Shown here one piece after another: positions 34,665-45,349 of a stretch of 64,000 nt of DNA (the stretch's first letter is position 1; each line of letters begins with the position of its first letter). The notes below the pieces were generated by a model that searched no databases, was not told the DNA's origin, and was given only the letters and a program-made list of their open reading frames with translations. A program made the translations under genes and the position numbers. This stretch comes from Ichthyophis bannanicus (Eukaryota; Chordata; Amphibia; Gymnophiona; Ichthyophiidae), in assembly GCA_033557465.1 (NCBI GenBank), contig CM066043.1, forward strand, positions 107,746,278 to 107,810,277, in the 5' to 3' direction.

Positions 34665-34753
34665 AAAGGAGTAGAGCACAGATTCTGACAAGAGGGGAAG
34701 CTATTCTATACCTAGTCCTTAGTGGGATACAGGTTCTGGCGCAAGAGATAAGG

Positions 34754-35098
34754 GTGTTGGGGCCACTTGGCAATAGTGATCATAGCATGATCACATTCGA
34801 TTTAATAACTGGAGGAAGAACAGCAAGGAAATCCACAGTATTACCTTCCAACTATCAAAAGGGAGACTATGATAAAATAAGGAAAATAGTTAAGAAAAAA
34901 CTAAAAGGAGCAGCTGCAAAGGTTAAAGATTTACATCAAGCATGGTCGTTATTTAAAAACACTATCTTGGAAGCCCAGACTACATATATTCCACACTTTA
35001 CAAAAGATGGAAGGAAGGCCAAAAAACTGCTGGCATGGTTTAAAGGTGAGGTTGGAGAGGCTGTTGTAGCCAAAAAAGCATCTTTCAGGAAATGAAAG
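34754..35098 (+). pseudogene. CR1-a ORF2, endonuclease C-terminus and linker
   Basis: A 113-residue frame with the endonuclease SDH motif near its start, then a basic linker with WSLFKNTILEAQTTYIP and KAKKLLAWFKGE. In an intact protein this would join the endonuclease to the RT. It stops at 35,093-35,095, and the following sequence continues the linker in broken frames. Confidence 0.75.
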
Positions 35099-35672
35099 AA
35101 GGAGCCAAATGATGAAAAGGGGATACAACATTAGCACTGGCAAGTTATATGCAAGGCATTTATAAGGCTGGCAAAGAGAGAATTTGAAAAACAAAACTTG
35201 CTGTGGAATAAAAAATGTACAATAAAACTTTTTCAGGTATGTTCATTGCAAAAAAACTTTGAGAGAGTCAATTGGACCATTAGATGATAGAGAGGTAAAA
35301 GGGGCTCTAAGGGAGTGCAAGGCCATAGCAGAGAGACTGAATGAATTTTTGCTTTGTTCTTTACTGTAGAAGATGCAGAAAAGTTACTCATGCCTGAAAT
35401 GGTATTTAAAGGTTATGTTTCAGAAGAACTGAAATAAATCTCGATAAACCGGGAAGATGTATTACAACTATTTGATAAACTGAAGAGTAGCAAATCGCCT
35501 AGACCAGATGGTATACATCCGAGGGTGCTGAAGAACCGAAATATGAGATTGAAGACCTACTATTAATCTGTGAACTATCATTAAAATCATCTGTAGTACC
35601 TGAAGATTGGAGAACAGCCAATATAATACCATTTAAAAAAGGTTCTGGGGTGATCCGAGAAACTACAGGCTG

Positions 35673-36658
35673 GTGAACCTGACATCAGTGCCAGGCAAAA
35701 TGGTAGAAACCATTATAAAGAATAAAATTACTGAACGTGTAGATAGTCATGGTTTAATGGGAGAAAGTCAGTATGGATTTAGCCAAGGAAGGTCTTGTCT
35801 TACTAATCTGTTATATTTTTTTGAAGGTGTGAATAAACAGATAACGGTGAGATGGTTAATATACTACTGTATCTGGATTTTCAGAAAGCCTTTGATAAGG
35901 TCTCTCATGTGAGACTCTTGCAAAAATTAAGTCATGGGATAGGAGGCAGTGTACTATTGTGGATCAGGAATTGGTTAAAAGATAGAAAGCAGAGAGTAGG
36001 GCTAAATGGCCAATTTTTTCAATGGAGAAAGGTGAATAGTGGAGTACCCCAGGTATCTGTGCTGGGCCTGCTGCTTTTTAACATATTCATAAATGATCTG
36101 GAAATGGGAATAACGAGTGAGATGATCAAATTTGCAGATGACACAAAATTATTCAAAACTGTTAAAACACAAGAGGATTGTGAAAAATTGCAAGCTGACC
36201 TTGATAACTTGGAATACTGGATGTCCAAATGGCAGATGAAATTTAATGTGGACAAGTACAAAGTTAAGCAGTTAGGGAAGAACAATCCAAACTATAGTTA
36301 CACAATGCAAGGTTCCACATTAGGAACCTCCACCCAGGAAAAGGATTTAGGCGACATTGTGGATAACATGTTGAAACCCTCCGCCCAGTGTGCAGCGGCG
36401 GCCAAGAAAGCAAATAGAATGGTAAGAATCATAAGGAAAGGAATGGAGAATAAAACAAAGGATATTATAATGCTTCTGTATCATGCCATGGTGCAACTGC
36501 ATCTTGAATATTATGTGAAATTCTGGTTGTCATATCTTAAAAAGGATAAAGCAGAATCAGAAAAGGTACTGAGAAGAGTCAGCAAAACGGTAAAAGGGAT
36601 GGAGGGCTACCCCTGTGAGGAAAGGCTTAGAAGGTTAGAGCTTTTGAACTTGGAATAA
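35673..36658 (+). pseudogene. CR1-a ORF2, reverse transcriptase region
   Basis: Two overlapping frames (35,673-35,912 and 35,852-36,658) carry [27 protein letters not shown], then [23 protein letters not shown] (motif B glycine changed to valine after Q), KFADDTKLF and [14 protein letters not shown] frameshift lies near 35,850 and a stop at 36,656-36,658. Further C-terminal blocks ([19 protein letters not shown]) continue in broken frame to about 36,910. Confidence 0.8.
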
Positions 36659-37080
36659 GGATGACTGAGGAGAGATGATAGAGGTCTAGATTGGTGGTTT
36701 TACTTCATCAAAAAGTAGAAAAAATAGGGGACATACAATGAAGCTACAATGTAACCAATTTAAAACTAATAAGGGAAAAGATTTTTTTCACTCAACGTGT
36801 AATCAAACTCTGGAATTCGTTACTGGAGGATGTAGTAAAGGCTGTTAGCGTGGCTGGGTTTAAAAAAGGTTTGGACAAGTTCCTGGAGGAAAGGTCCATA
36901 AACCATTATTAATGAGGACCCGGGAAATCCACTGCTAGCCCCGGGACAAGCATTGTGGAGCCTGCGTGCCTCGTTGGGAACCTGCGAGGTAGGTGTGGCC
37001 TGGATTGGCCACTGTTGGAAACAGGATACTGGGCTTGATGGACCTTGGTCTGACTCTGTATGGCATTTCTTATGTTCTTA

Positions 37081-37500
37081 CATTCAGGGATAGGAGGGAG
37101 AGGTTGTGGCTGGAGCAGACCCTGCAGAACAAAGAAGAGCATCTACACTCTCTGCCCCAGCCTCTTTCTCTTGTGCCCTAGAGTCAAAATGCAGCAGTTA
37201 GGGGTGGCTGTTGGAGAAGAAAGGAGCCTCACATGTTGAGGCATCAGACTGAAGCGAGTAGAATGAGGCACACAGGTAAAATAAAAATGCCGCTTTCTTT
37301 CTACTGCTGGAAGGGAGTGAGGCCGAGGATCATGCAAAATTTGGTTTGGTAGTTTGATGTGCCATTGAGGACTGAATGAACTCAAGTGTGCCATAAAATA
37401 AAAAAGGCTGAGAAGTACTATACTATGAGGTAGAATTACCACTCAGATGTTCATCCCAAGAAGAAATGTGATACAGCTGAGAAAAGAAGAGAAGCAAAGT
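37081..37500. other. Unassigned segment
   Basis: No gene is supported. Low coding potential, no terminal repeats recognised. Confidence 0.4.
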
Positions 37501-38058
37501 GGGTCATTCTGTGCCATGAATAGCGGGCATGTACATCCCCTGCCACCCCAGTGCAAAGGATCCCCAGACATAAAGCTGTGTTGTACGGGGAGCCGTAGGT
37601 GGGGGCGGTCAGGAGGCGGGACGAGGGCAGAGCATAGGCAGGGTGAGACCCCAGACATACAGGGCCAATTCACTGGTCGACCCTGTACGTCTGGGGTCGG
37701 CTGGGTAAATGGGGGACTTATTCCACTTCAGAGGTGGATAAGTCCCCCTGAACATCAGGGGATGGTGACAGATGGCAGGGGCACACAGGTGAGGGGCAAA
37801 GGGAGATCCCCGTAGCCCGACCCTGGCCATGGGAGGCCAGATTGGGGGTCAGGCTGCAGAGTAAGGGCATTTGGGGTCAGTGGTCGAGGGTTGTGGCTCC
37901 GTAATGGAGCTGCAGTGCCATGGCAATGAGATGCTATGACTCTATTCTGATCCTGCAGGCACATCTAACCCCCACGGGATCAGAATTGGGTTTACCTCTA
38001 TACACCTTGATTCAAGTTGGCCATACAGGTGCTCAACGGCCAGTACAGAATCAGCCTC
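37501..38058. repeat. Multi-hairpin (foldback) element, copy 4
   Basis: It starts GGGTCATTCTGTGCCATG and ends as the reverse complement of GAGGCTGATTCTGTAC. It contains ACCCCAGACATACAGGG facing CCCTGTACGTCTGGGGT (37,650-37,698), TTATTCCACTTCAGAGGTGG, CCCGACCCTGGCCATGG, and GATCCTGCAGGCACATC facing CCCCCACGGGATCAGAAT. Same order as copy 3 on the opposite strand. Confidence 0.72.
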
Positions 38059-38165
38059 AAAATGTAAGAGCAAGCCAGTGGATCCCAGGGGTAGAAGGGG
38101 AATTCACTAAAGAGTAAGATTTACTCATTCACTGAGCCCAGGTACAAAGCCCCCAGGAACCACCC

Positions 38166-39150
38166 AAGAATCAAAGGGGAACACTGGAACTCAGGGAAGG
38201 AAACATCAAGAGATTACAATCGTTAAGCCGTGCAGCTGAGGTTTGAACAGATTGAAGGGGAGAGAGATGATTCAGAGGGAGGCCAGCAAGGAGGAGGTTA
38301 CAATAGTCAAGATGGGAGGTGACTAGAGAGTGGATCAGGGTCTTAGTAGTGTGTTCAGATAGGAAGGGACAAATTTTGCTGTTATAGAGAAAGAACTGAC
38401 AGGTTTTAGCTATCTTTTGGATGGGTGCAGAGAAAGAGAGTAGAGTCAAAGATGAGGCCAAGAGTGCAAGCTGAGGAAACGGGGAGGAGTATAGTGTTAG
38501 CCACCGAAATCTAAAAGGGAGGAAGGGGGAGGTGGGTTTAGGGGGAAAGATAAGGACCTCAGTTTTGGCCATGTTCAGTTTCAGACTGTGATGAGATATC
38601 CATGCAGCAATGATGGATAAGCACGCTGAGGTATGGGCCTGGATTCCTGGAGAGATTTAAGGCACAGAGAGGTAGATCTGAGAATTGTCAACATAAAGAT
38701 GGTTCTGAAAACCATGGGAGGAAATAAGTGCACCGAGGGAATGAATGTAGACAGAGAAAAGGAGAGGCCCCAAGACAGAACCCTGAGGCACACCAACTGA
38801 AGAGTCCCTAAATCCAAGCAAAGACTGAAAGTGGAAAAGGAGAGGCCCCAAGACAGAACCCTGAGGCACACCGACTGAAGAGTCCCTAAATCCAAGCAAA
38901 GACTGAAAGTGGAAAAGGAGAGGTCCCAAGACAGAACCCTGAGGCACACCAACTGAAGAGTCCCTAAATCCAAGCAAAGACTGAAAGTGGAAAAGGAGAG
39001 GTCCCAAGACAGAACCCTGAGGCACACCAACTGAAGAGTCCCTAAATCCAAGCAAAGACTGAAAGTGGAAAAGGAGAGGTCCCAAGACAGAACCCTGAGG
39101 CACACCAACTGAAGAGTCCCTAAATCCAAGCAAAGACTGAAAGTGGAAAA
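38166..39150 (-). pseudogene. L2-clade-like LINE RT fragment with amplified motif B
   Basis: Minus-strand translation from about 39,175 down gives motif B repeated five times (see the tandem array), then [16 protein letters not shown], a broken catalytic region, KTEVLIFPP, SFSAPIQKIAKTC, LIHSLVTSHLDYCNLLLAGLP and SPLQSVQTSAARL. This is the palm and thumb of an L2-clade-like LINE distinct from the one at 4.6-8.7 kb. The 5' boundary abuts the CR1-b copy at about 39,148, with GAAAGTGGA shared at the join. A fragment nearly identical to 38,347-38,752 lies in the DIRS gag region. Confidence 0.75.
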
Positions 39151-39151
39151 G
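38761..39151 (-). repeat. Five-unit 78-bp tandem array, in frame with RT motif B
   Basis: Units start at 38,761, 38,839, 38,917, 38,995 and 39,073, exactly 78 bp apart. They differ by only a few bases (for example AGGCCCC against AGGTCCC). On the minus strand 78 bp is 26 codons, and each unit encodes [19 protein letters not shown] followed by LGPLLFH, so the RT motif B block is repeated in frame. Confidence 0.95.
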
Positions 39152-39284
39152 GCCATGGGACCGGATGGGATACATCCCAGGATACTGAAAAAGCTTAGAG
39201 AGGTTCTGGCAGGGCCTTTAAAGGATGTTTTTAATAGATCCTTGGAGATAGGAGAAGTTCCACAGAAGGGCTGATGTGGTACCT

Positions 39285-39970
39285 GTGGAGTGTCAGAAAT
39301 TAAGGAGCAACCCAGGGGAAGTTGATCTTGTTGAACATTTTCTCATGGACATGATTGAAAGTATTTTAGCAACTATTTGAATTGTTCTAAAATGTACAAG
39401 TGCTGTCTGCTAGATTTGGCTACCTGTACTGCCTCAATTTTGAAGTCCTTGGGAACAACATTCCCTGTGCGCGAGTGCAGTTTTGGAATACTATGACAAA
39501 GAAAGTGAAGTGCTTCCTCCACCAGGAAACCTAAAGCATATAGTGATGTTTTGAGGGGATTCGCTTTGCGTTTAAAGTTTATATATGTGGAGGCTCTTGA
39601 ACCCAGCCAGCTAAACCAACATTTTAAACTATATGCACCCAGGGCCAGGCCAAGAGTTGATTCAGAGTGTTGGCACCCTAGGCAAACCTTAAGCCTCTTT
39701 GCTTCCCCCAGACTCTGCTGCCCTAGGCAACTGCCTAGTTTGCCTAGTGGTTGGGCCAGCCCTGGATGTTCCAATGAAAGGTCATGACATATAGAGGGGA
39801 AACACAACCACATGTTGTTGTGTAAATATGTTGATCAAGTTGTAAATAGTTCTCCCCTGTTTACCCCAAACCAATTATAATGTATCCTGTTCATGTTCTG
39901 AGTTTAATGTAAACCACTTTGATTTCAGGATAAGGCGGTATAAAAAAACAGGTTAAATAAATAAAATAAA
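39285..39970 (+). mobile_element. L2-tailed insertion with TACCT target duplication
   Basis: It is bounded by TACCT at 39,280-39,284 and 39,971-39,975; removing it joins CR1-b sequence. It ends in an L2-type 3' region (TAATGTAAACCACTTTG, AAGGCGGTATAAAA, then AAATAAATAAAATAAA). No L2 ORF is visible upstream, so it may be a truncated copy with a long 3' UTR or a non-autonomous passenger. A MITE-like piece lies inside. Confidence 0.65.
39640..39764. repeat. Short hAT-like MITE (CAGGGCCAGGCC...GGGCCAGCCCTG)
   Basis: Ends CAGGGCCAGGCC and, on the other strand, CAGGGCTGGCCC. The interior has CACCCTAGGCAAAC and GTTTGCCTAG facing each other, as well as CCCTAGGCAACTGCC. Flanking octamers TATGCACC and GATGTTCC agree at only five positions, a possibly decayed 8-bp duplication. 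Confidence 0.5.
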
Positions 39971-41420
39971 TACCTCTTCACAGAAGTGGTAATAGAGAAG
40001 AAGTGACAAACTACAGGCCAGTAAGCCTTACCTCAGTGATGGGACAAGTAATGGAGGCGGTGATGGGAAAAGTAATGGAGGCACTCCTGAAAGAGAGAAT
40101 AGTGGACTTTCTTGAAACCAGTAGGTTGCGTTATCTGAGGCAACATGATTTTACCAAAGGATGATCATGCCAAACAAATCTGATTCAGTTCTTTGAATGG
40201 GTGACCAGAGAACTAGATCAAGGGCATGCAATGGATGTGATCTTCCTAGATTTCAGCAAAGTCATTGATACTGTTCCTCATAGGAGGCTTATCAATAAAC
40301 TGAACAGCCTGGGGATGGGTCCCAAGGTGGTGAACTGGATCAGAAATTGGTTAATTGACAGATGACAGAAGATGATGGTAAACAGAACTCACGCGGATGA
40401 AAGGAAGGTGAGAGTGGCATGCCCAGGGATTGGTCCTGGGACCAGTACCATTCAATGTATTTGTGAGTGATATTGCTGAAGGACTGTCTTTTTGCAGATG
40501 ACAAGAAAATTTGCAACAGAGTGGACTCCTCTGAGAGAGTGGATAACATGAGGAAAGATCTACCAAAGCTGGAAGCATGGTCTAATGTTTGCGGTTAAGA
40601 TTTAATGTGAAGAAGTGCAGTGTCATGCACTTGGAATGCAGAAATCCAAGAGAATTGTATGCAATAGGTGTCGAACGTTTGGTGTGCATGGACCAGGAGA
40701 AGGACCTCGGAGTGATTGTTTGTGAGGATTTCAAGGTGGCAAAACAGTGTGACAAAGAGGTGGGTTGCATACAGAGAGGAATTACGAGTAAAAAGGAGGA
40801 GTTATTAATGCCACTGTACAAGTCACTGCTGAGGCCTCACTTGGAGTAATGTGTTCAGTTTTGGAGACCATATCTCACAAAGGATATAAAAAGACTTGAA
40901 ACGGTTCAGAGAAAAGCGACCAAAATGATTTGGAGCCTGCGCCAGAAGACGTATGAAAAGAGACTTGAAGACCTAAATATGTATACGCTAGAGGAGAAGA
41001 GGGACATGGGAGATATGATACAGACCTTTAAATAATTAAAGGTTATCAATGAACAAACAAACCTTTTTCAAAGATGGGGAAGCTTTAAAACTAGAGGGCA
41101 TAACATGAAGCTGCAAGGGGGTAAACTGAAAGGCAACGTCTGGAAATACTTTTTCACTGAAAGGGTGGTGGATGTTTGGTATGCCCTCCCGATGGAAGTG
41201 CTGTGGGCAAATACAGTGACAGAATTCAAAATGGAACAGGACAGGATAAAATCAAAATAAACTTAACTATCTCTTATATCTCAGCAAATAGGGGTGACCT
41301 GCATGGAGTATCAGGTCCACTAAACAAAGGCATAGGGAAGGATGACCTGCACAGAGTATCAGGTCTTGTTGGGCAGACCAGATGGACAATTATTGGTCTT
41401 TATCTGCCGTGATATATTAT

Positions 41421-42066
41421 AGGGTCCATTCTGTCCTGCGAATAGGGACGTCCATCCCTGCTATTCACCCCCCTGCTAGCCCTGTCAAAAGCTTCCCTGT
41501 ACAAACAAGGAGTTTGTACGGGGAGGCTTAGACAGAGGTGGGAGGGGGCATTGTGGAGGTGGAGTTAGGGAAGGCAGTGGGTGGTCTGCGATCCCGGATA
41601 TACAAAGCTGATTCTGAAGTCAGAGGTGGAATAAGTCCCCTTGGATGTCGGGGGACTATGGGCCCAGGCAGTGCAAGTAAGTTGAGAGGGTGAACGGGAT
41701 GAAGGGGGTTCCCCGCAGCCCGACCCTGGCCATGGAAGGCCAGATCGGGGGCCGGGTTGTGGGGAAAGGAAAGAGTGGTCGGCAGCCAGGGATCACGTCT
41801 CTTGAATGCAGCTGCAGAGTCACGGCAACGGGACGCCATGGCACCGCAGCTCCATTCAGGAGCCTGACTGAGTTAGCCAGGCGTGGCTCTGTAGGTGCAG
41901 GCTGATCAGAATCAGATCCCGGCCTGCACATACAGACCCTAGACCTGATTCTGATCCCACGGGGCATGTCTAGTCCCTGCGGGATCCGAATGGGGTCTAC
42001 CTCTATGTGTCCCGATTCCAATTGGGTGCACAGGGGCCTGGACGCACATGTTGGAATGAACCTCCA
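41421..42066. repeat. Multi-hairpin (foldback) element, copy 5
   Basis: Ends AGGGTCCATTCTGTCCTG and, reversed, GGAGGTTCATTCCAAC. Inside are GAATAGGGACGTCCATCC..GCTATTC, AAGCTTCCCTGTACAAAC facing GTTTGTACGGGGAGGCTT (41,489-41,531), TGCAGCTGCAGAGTCACG facing GCACCGCAGCTCCATTC, and GATTCTGATCCCACGGGG facing CCCTGCGGGATCCGAAT. It interrupts the CR1-b tail just before its TACTATG repeats. Confidence 0.72.
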
Positions 42067-42499
42067 AATTACTATGTTACTATGTATCGAGGAGAAGGTG
42101 GTGATCAATAGTGTCATCAAGAAGGATGACGAGTGGGTAAAGTTTTGTTTACTTAAAATCTGATATTTCACCCTTTGAGACCAGTGGGGCAATTTACAAT
42201 TTAAAAGCCCTTGGATTTGGTGAGGAAGAAGCCACTGGAGACTTTGTCAAGAGCCATTTCTGTAGAATAATCAGCTGCCTTTAGACCTGCATATAACATC
42301 TTCATTTTTATTATTTCATAGGCAGGTGAAGCTATTTTATTTTACTCAGGCCTTTGGCTCTGAATGTTTCTGAAAATGTAAATTCGGCTGGCTCTTGTGT
42401 TTTTTTATTCTATGCTGATGTGCTAGTATTTTTAGATTTTAAATTTATGTCCTTATTACTATGTTGTTATCTGTTATCAGTGCATTTTTCCTAGCAAAA
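42067..42499. other. CR1 tail followed by unassigned AT-rich DNA
   Basis: The first 25 bases are the TTACTATG-type tail of the preceding CR1-b. Beyond that I see no gene or terminal repeat. Confidence 0.4.
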
Positions 42500-42929
42500 A
42501 AGGTGCTGGTTCTAATATACAGACAAAAATGTTTCACTCCACTCTTCACAAAAACACAGAATGGGACATTTTAAACAATGAGAAAGGGATCTCAGACCAT
42601 CAGAGCGCCAGTCACAGGCATAGATTATCTCAGCCCTCGACCCATTGCTCAATTGCACCAACGACCCAGAAAAACTCCTTATTCAAAGAATTTAAACAAT
42701 TCTTGCTTACTTTTCCATTTCCCAATTTGATTTCTAATTCATATCAATTCAGTTTCATTCTGGAACCCTTAGACCCCATGGAGCAGACTGCATTTCTTAC
42801 AGTGGCTGTTCTATTGCTCTTCGCTACTGCTCAAATCCATGCAAGTGGAAAACACCACGGGGTCTATATCAAAAGCAGAGTAGCGGACTTATCGGCATCA
42901 TCCCATCAATGTTGCTATTTCGCCATTCT

Positions 42930-42967
42930 AGACGCCATCACTAGCGTTTCGCGCCAGCTTCTTCAGG
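42930..42967 (-). ncRNA. Candidate hammerhead ribozyme motif of the Penelope-like element
   Basis: Minus strand reads CTGAAGA, a short stem II region (AGCTGGCGC), GAAA, then CGC-TAGTGATG-GCG closing stem III, then TC at the predicted cleavage site. CUGANGA, GAAA and UH are the conserved core elements. Stem III is perfect; stem II is only two pairs and stem I does not close, so activity is doubtful. Penelope-like elements are known to carry such motifs in their terminal regions. Confidence 0.35.
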
Positions 42968-43636
42968 GAGTCGTATATTCATACAGTGCTGCGCGGGATG
43001 AAAGGCATCATTTTAACATTTTTTATCAAAATTTCTTTTTACCTAAAACCAGATAAATTAAAACCAAAGACCACTGTGTCAACAATAGAAAGATAAGAAA
43101 CCACAGGCACCAGCATAGATTACTACCATTCAGCGTACTTTCTCATACCATGCACAATGGCATCAAGCACAAAAACACTTCGGTAGCACTTCATAAGTTT
43201 CCCAAAGGACACCACAAAGGCACACTGCACCCACAATATCAGAGGCAGAAAACCACACATACCACCAGAGGTTACTATCATCCTACTTACTTTCTCATAC
43301 TGAATGCCGCAGTATCAAGCACAGAACAAGTTCAGCAGCGCTCCATAGGTCTCCCAGAAAAATGCCGTGCTGGCGCACTGATATAGCCCACACCACGCCC
43401 CCAAGGCATGATGTCAGCGCACCCAATGCCATTCATTCAAAGAAACCACAATCACAGCAACCAGTGCTATTCCCTATCACTCTAAACGGGAAACATTTCT
43501 TTTAAAAGCAAGGCATAATTACACCATATTAAACATATTCACTAGCAACCTGTCCCACAAGAAAATAAGTTTAAATGAGATGCAAGTAGTAAATGTTGAA
43601 TGCTAAACATTAAATGTTAACCCATCCACCCACCCT

Positions 43637-44120
43637 TCATAGACACGCACCCCACTCAATCTGAGCATTCAATTCAGAAGAGTGCAGAGTATTCAAGACA
43701 TAAATCCATTTCTGTTCACACTTCAGGAGAGCACGTTTCCTACTCAAGCCAGCAACACCCTGAGGCACATAGTCAATACAGAAACATCTAAGATCAATAA
43801 ACACATGTCCAAAACTCCAAACAATGCTGCACCATTGGTGCTTCTTTAATCGCACGTGAAAGCTGAGTCTTTTGTTCTCCCATTCTCTTCCTCAATGTAC
43901 GGGTAGTTTTGCCAGTGTACACAAGTCCACATAGGCATTTGACCAAATACACAACAAAGCATGAGGTACATGAAGTGGAATGTCGTAGACTATAAATTTC
44001 ACAAATAGAACACATTCCACAAGGATAATGCCCAGTACTCCACTCTTGGGGACTTGTAGTACTTTGAAGTCGAGAGGGACTCAAAATTTCTTTAAGATTC
44101 CTACACCTGGACCACACAAA
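43637..44120 (-). pseudogene. Penelope-like element GIY-YIG endonuclease and C-terminus
   Basis: The minus-strand frame 44,117-43,794 contains a CGMCSICEIYSL cysteine block, then TSCFVVYLVKCLCGLVYTGKT, the GIY-YIG core (VVYL...LVYTGKT), and RTLRKRMGEQKTQL with the catalytic arginine region. A frameshift near 43,800 leads to a second frame with the C-terminal FIDLRCFCI and CEQKWIYVLNTL blocks. The endonuclease would cut target DNA for priming. Inactive as it stands. Confidence 0.75.
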
Positions 44121-44339
44121 TCTAGTTCACTTATCCTCTAAACTCGGAATAGTCTGTACCACAGAGAAATGTTTGTTAACAATCCATTATATTTTGGAAC
44201 TTAAAGGGGCAAATGATGTGACAAAATGTACTAATTCATTATCTCCCACATGTCGCCTACCCTGCCTAGGACATAAAAGCCATTCCCTACCATTAAAATG
44301 GGTCGGCTTATAGGCCTGTTCTACTACTGGCCAATATCA

Positions 44340-44930
44340 AATGCATCTACTTGTGGAATGCTCGTGTATAAAGATGACACACCTAATATTACTAACAGAA
44401 AAATGGCATGGGTACAATATCCCTCAGATAAGATGGAATAGTTTTTAATAAAGGACGTAGAAAAGAATCAATATACACAGACAAGGACTCAAGCAAGGAA
44501 CCCCTAGTTGACACAATGGGGCATCCTGGTGGATTTTGAAGGCTTTTGTGGATTGTAGGAAGTAAATAAAAAACAGCGTTGTTGGGGTTTGGAACACTTA
44601 AAAAAGAGAGCTTTCCTTCCTAGTAATATGACGATCTTGAATTGTTTCATCAATCAACCGCTGGATCCTTTCCATTAGCTCTTGAGTGGAGTCTTTATCC
44701 AAAACCCTATAGGTATTAACCTCAATTATGCTCAGACTGAATTGGTGATCCGTAGAGCAGATAAACGGGGTGCCATCATGCTGTTCATTAGGGCCAGCTA
44801 TTGTAATGAAGCCCTTCGGCAATTAAATGTGAAGAGTGGAGTGAAACATTTTTGTGTGGATAATTTTATCATTCCTTCACTCTGTGAATGGTCAGGATTT
44901 TGGTACTTATATACAGGGTTCCTTCATTAA
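44340..44930 (-). pseudogene. Penelope-like element RT N-terminal part
   Basis: Minus-strand reading shows DKDSTQELMERIQRLIDETIQ, then FYLLPTIHKSLQNPPG and PIVSTRGSLLESLSVYID, the early RT motifs of Penelope-like elements. Following blocks LRPLLKTIPSYL and LGVSSLYTSIPQ (motif A region) come in shifted frames. The catalytic YADD region is not found, because sequence between about 44,330 and 44,160 is lost or unrecognisable. Confidence 0.7.
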
Positions 44931-45071
44931 TGCATGAGGACCTTGGGTCAGTTTTAGCAGGAAATGAAAAAGGTTCCAGTACTCAGTAACATAGGATCTA
45001 GTGCGAGAGGTAACGGTGTTGGGGCTGCTTGGCAATAGCGATCATAATATGATCACATTTGATTTAATACA

Positions 45072-45178
45072 TTTTTAGTTATATATTTATTTATTTATTC
45101 AATTTTTATCCTGTCCTCTCAAACTGCTCAGGACAGATTACAAATTAAATATATAATAAGAACAAATAAGATAGCACA
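45072..45178 (-). repeat. L2/SINE-type 3' tail fragment
   Basis: The sequence begins with TATTTATTTATTTATTC and continues TTTTTATCCTGTCCTCTC and GGACAGATTACAAATT. This is the usual minus-strand appearance of an L2-type or SINE 3' end. It lies between the CR1 break and the DIRS left end. Confidence 0.5.
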
Positions 45179-45186
45179 GACTGACA

Positions 45187-45349
45187 TTCTCCAGGACCAA
45201 GCAGGAAGTCAGTCCTCACTTATGGGTGACGTCGGCGCCGACGGAGCCCTCGCGGAGCAATTTTCCCCAGCTTTCGCAGAAAGCCTTTGGGAATTGCAGC
45301 GCGCATGCGCGGTCCCCTTCCCGCCCAGGGATGCCATCTTGCTCAGTCT
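45187..45349 (+). repeat. DIRS left inverted terminal repeat
   Basis: It starts TTCTCCAGGACCAAGCAGG and runs through GACGTCGGCGCCGACGG to GATGCCATCTTGCTCAGTCT. It is inverted and nearly identical at 50,980-51,142, differing mainly in the first 25 bases (ACCAAGCAGGAAGTC against AGCAGCAGGAATC). Confidence 0.92.

Larger units (their letters stand above)
34665..37080 (+). mobile_element. CR1-a LINE with endonuclease end, RT and 3' tail
   Basis: It begins within the endonuclease domain, with LGPLGNSDHSMITFDL at about 34,760 (SDH motif). It continues through the lysine-rich linker (QAWSLFKNTILEAQ), RT fingers (about 35,500-35,830), motif [13 protein letters not shown], motif B SGVPQVSVLGLLLF, motif C FADDTKLF, and the C-terminus, to a 3' UTR with GTTCTTA at about 37,079. 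It is the longest uninterrupted CR1 here and the reference used to read the split copies. Several stops and frameshifts make it inactive. Confidence 0.88.
39148..41420 (+). mobile_element. CR1-b LINE copy, interrupted and decayed
   Basis: Plus-strand frames give [16 protein letters not shown] at 39,150, [10 protein letters not shown] near 40,010, LLKERIVDFLETSRL, QTNLIQFFEWVTREL, MDVIFLDFSKVIDTVPH (motif A) and a broken motif B (GIGPG). There is then a DDKKICNRV-like motif C, MHLECRNPRELYAIG, PLYKSLLRPHLE and FTERVVDVWYALPMEV. Its 3' UTR reaches TTATCTGCCGTGATATATTAT at 41,420 and is cut there by multi-hairpin copy 5; TACTATGTTACTATG after that element is the CR1 tail. Another insertion sits at 39,285-39,970. 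Many stops. Confidence 0.8.
42500..44940 (-). mobile_element. Penelope-like element remnant (RT, GIY-YIG endonuclease, 3' region)
   Basis: Minus-strand coding blocks appear in the order of a Penelope-like protein. From 44,830 to 44,340 come YRVLDKDSTQELMERIQ, VPNPNNAVFYLLPTIHKS, NPPGCPIVSTRGSLLES, LRPLLKTIPSYLRD and SSLYTSIPQ. The palm is deleted near 44,300. From 44,120 to 43,790 comes the GIY-YIG domain, and to 43,640 the C-terminal CEQKWIYVLNTL. The 700-bp 3' region includes a hammerhead-like motif. Exact ends are not determined. Confidence 0.7.

Noticed and set aside
38761..39151. Regular repeats resembling a CRISPR array
   Set aside because: The 78-bp units are directly adjacent with no unique spacers, and each encodes LINE RT motif B; the context is a vertebrate genome.
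41656..42192. 178-aa minus-strand frame
   Set aside because: It lies mainly within multi-hairpin copy 5 and runs into the CR1 tail; no protein-like motifs.
42529..43056. 175-aa plus-strand frame with a signal-peptide-like stretch (MEQTAFLTVAVLLLF)
   Set aside because: It is opposite the 3' region of the Penelope-like element and overlaps the hammerhead-like motif; no other gene features. A chance hydrophobic run is more likely.
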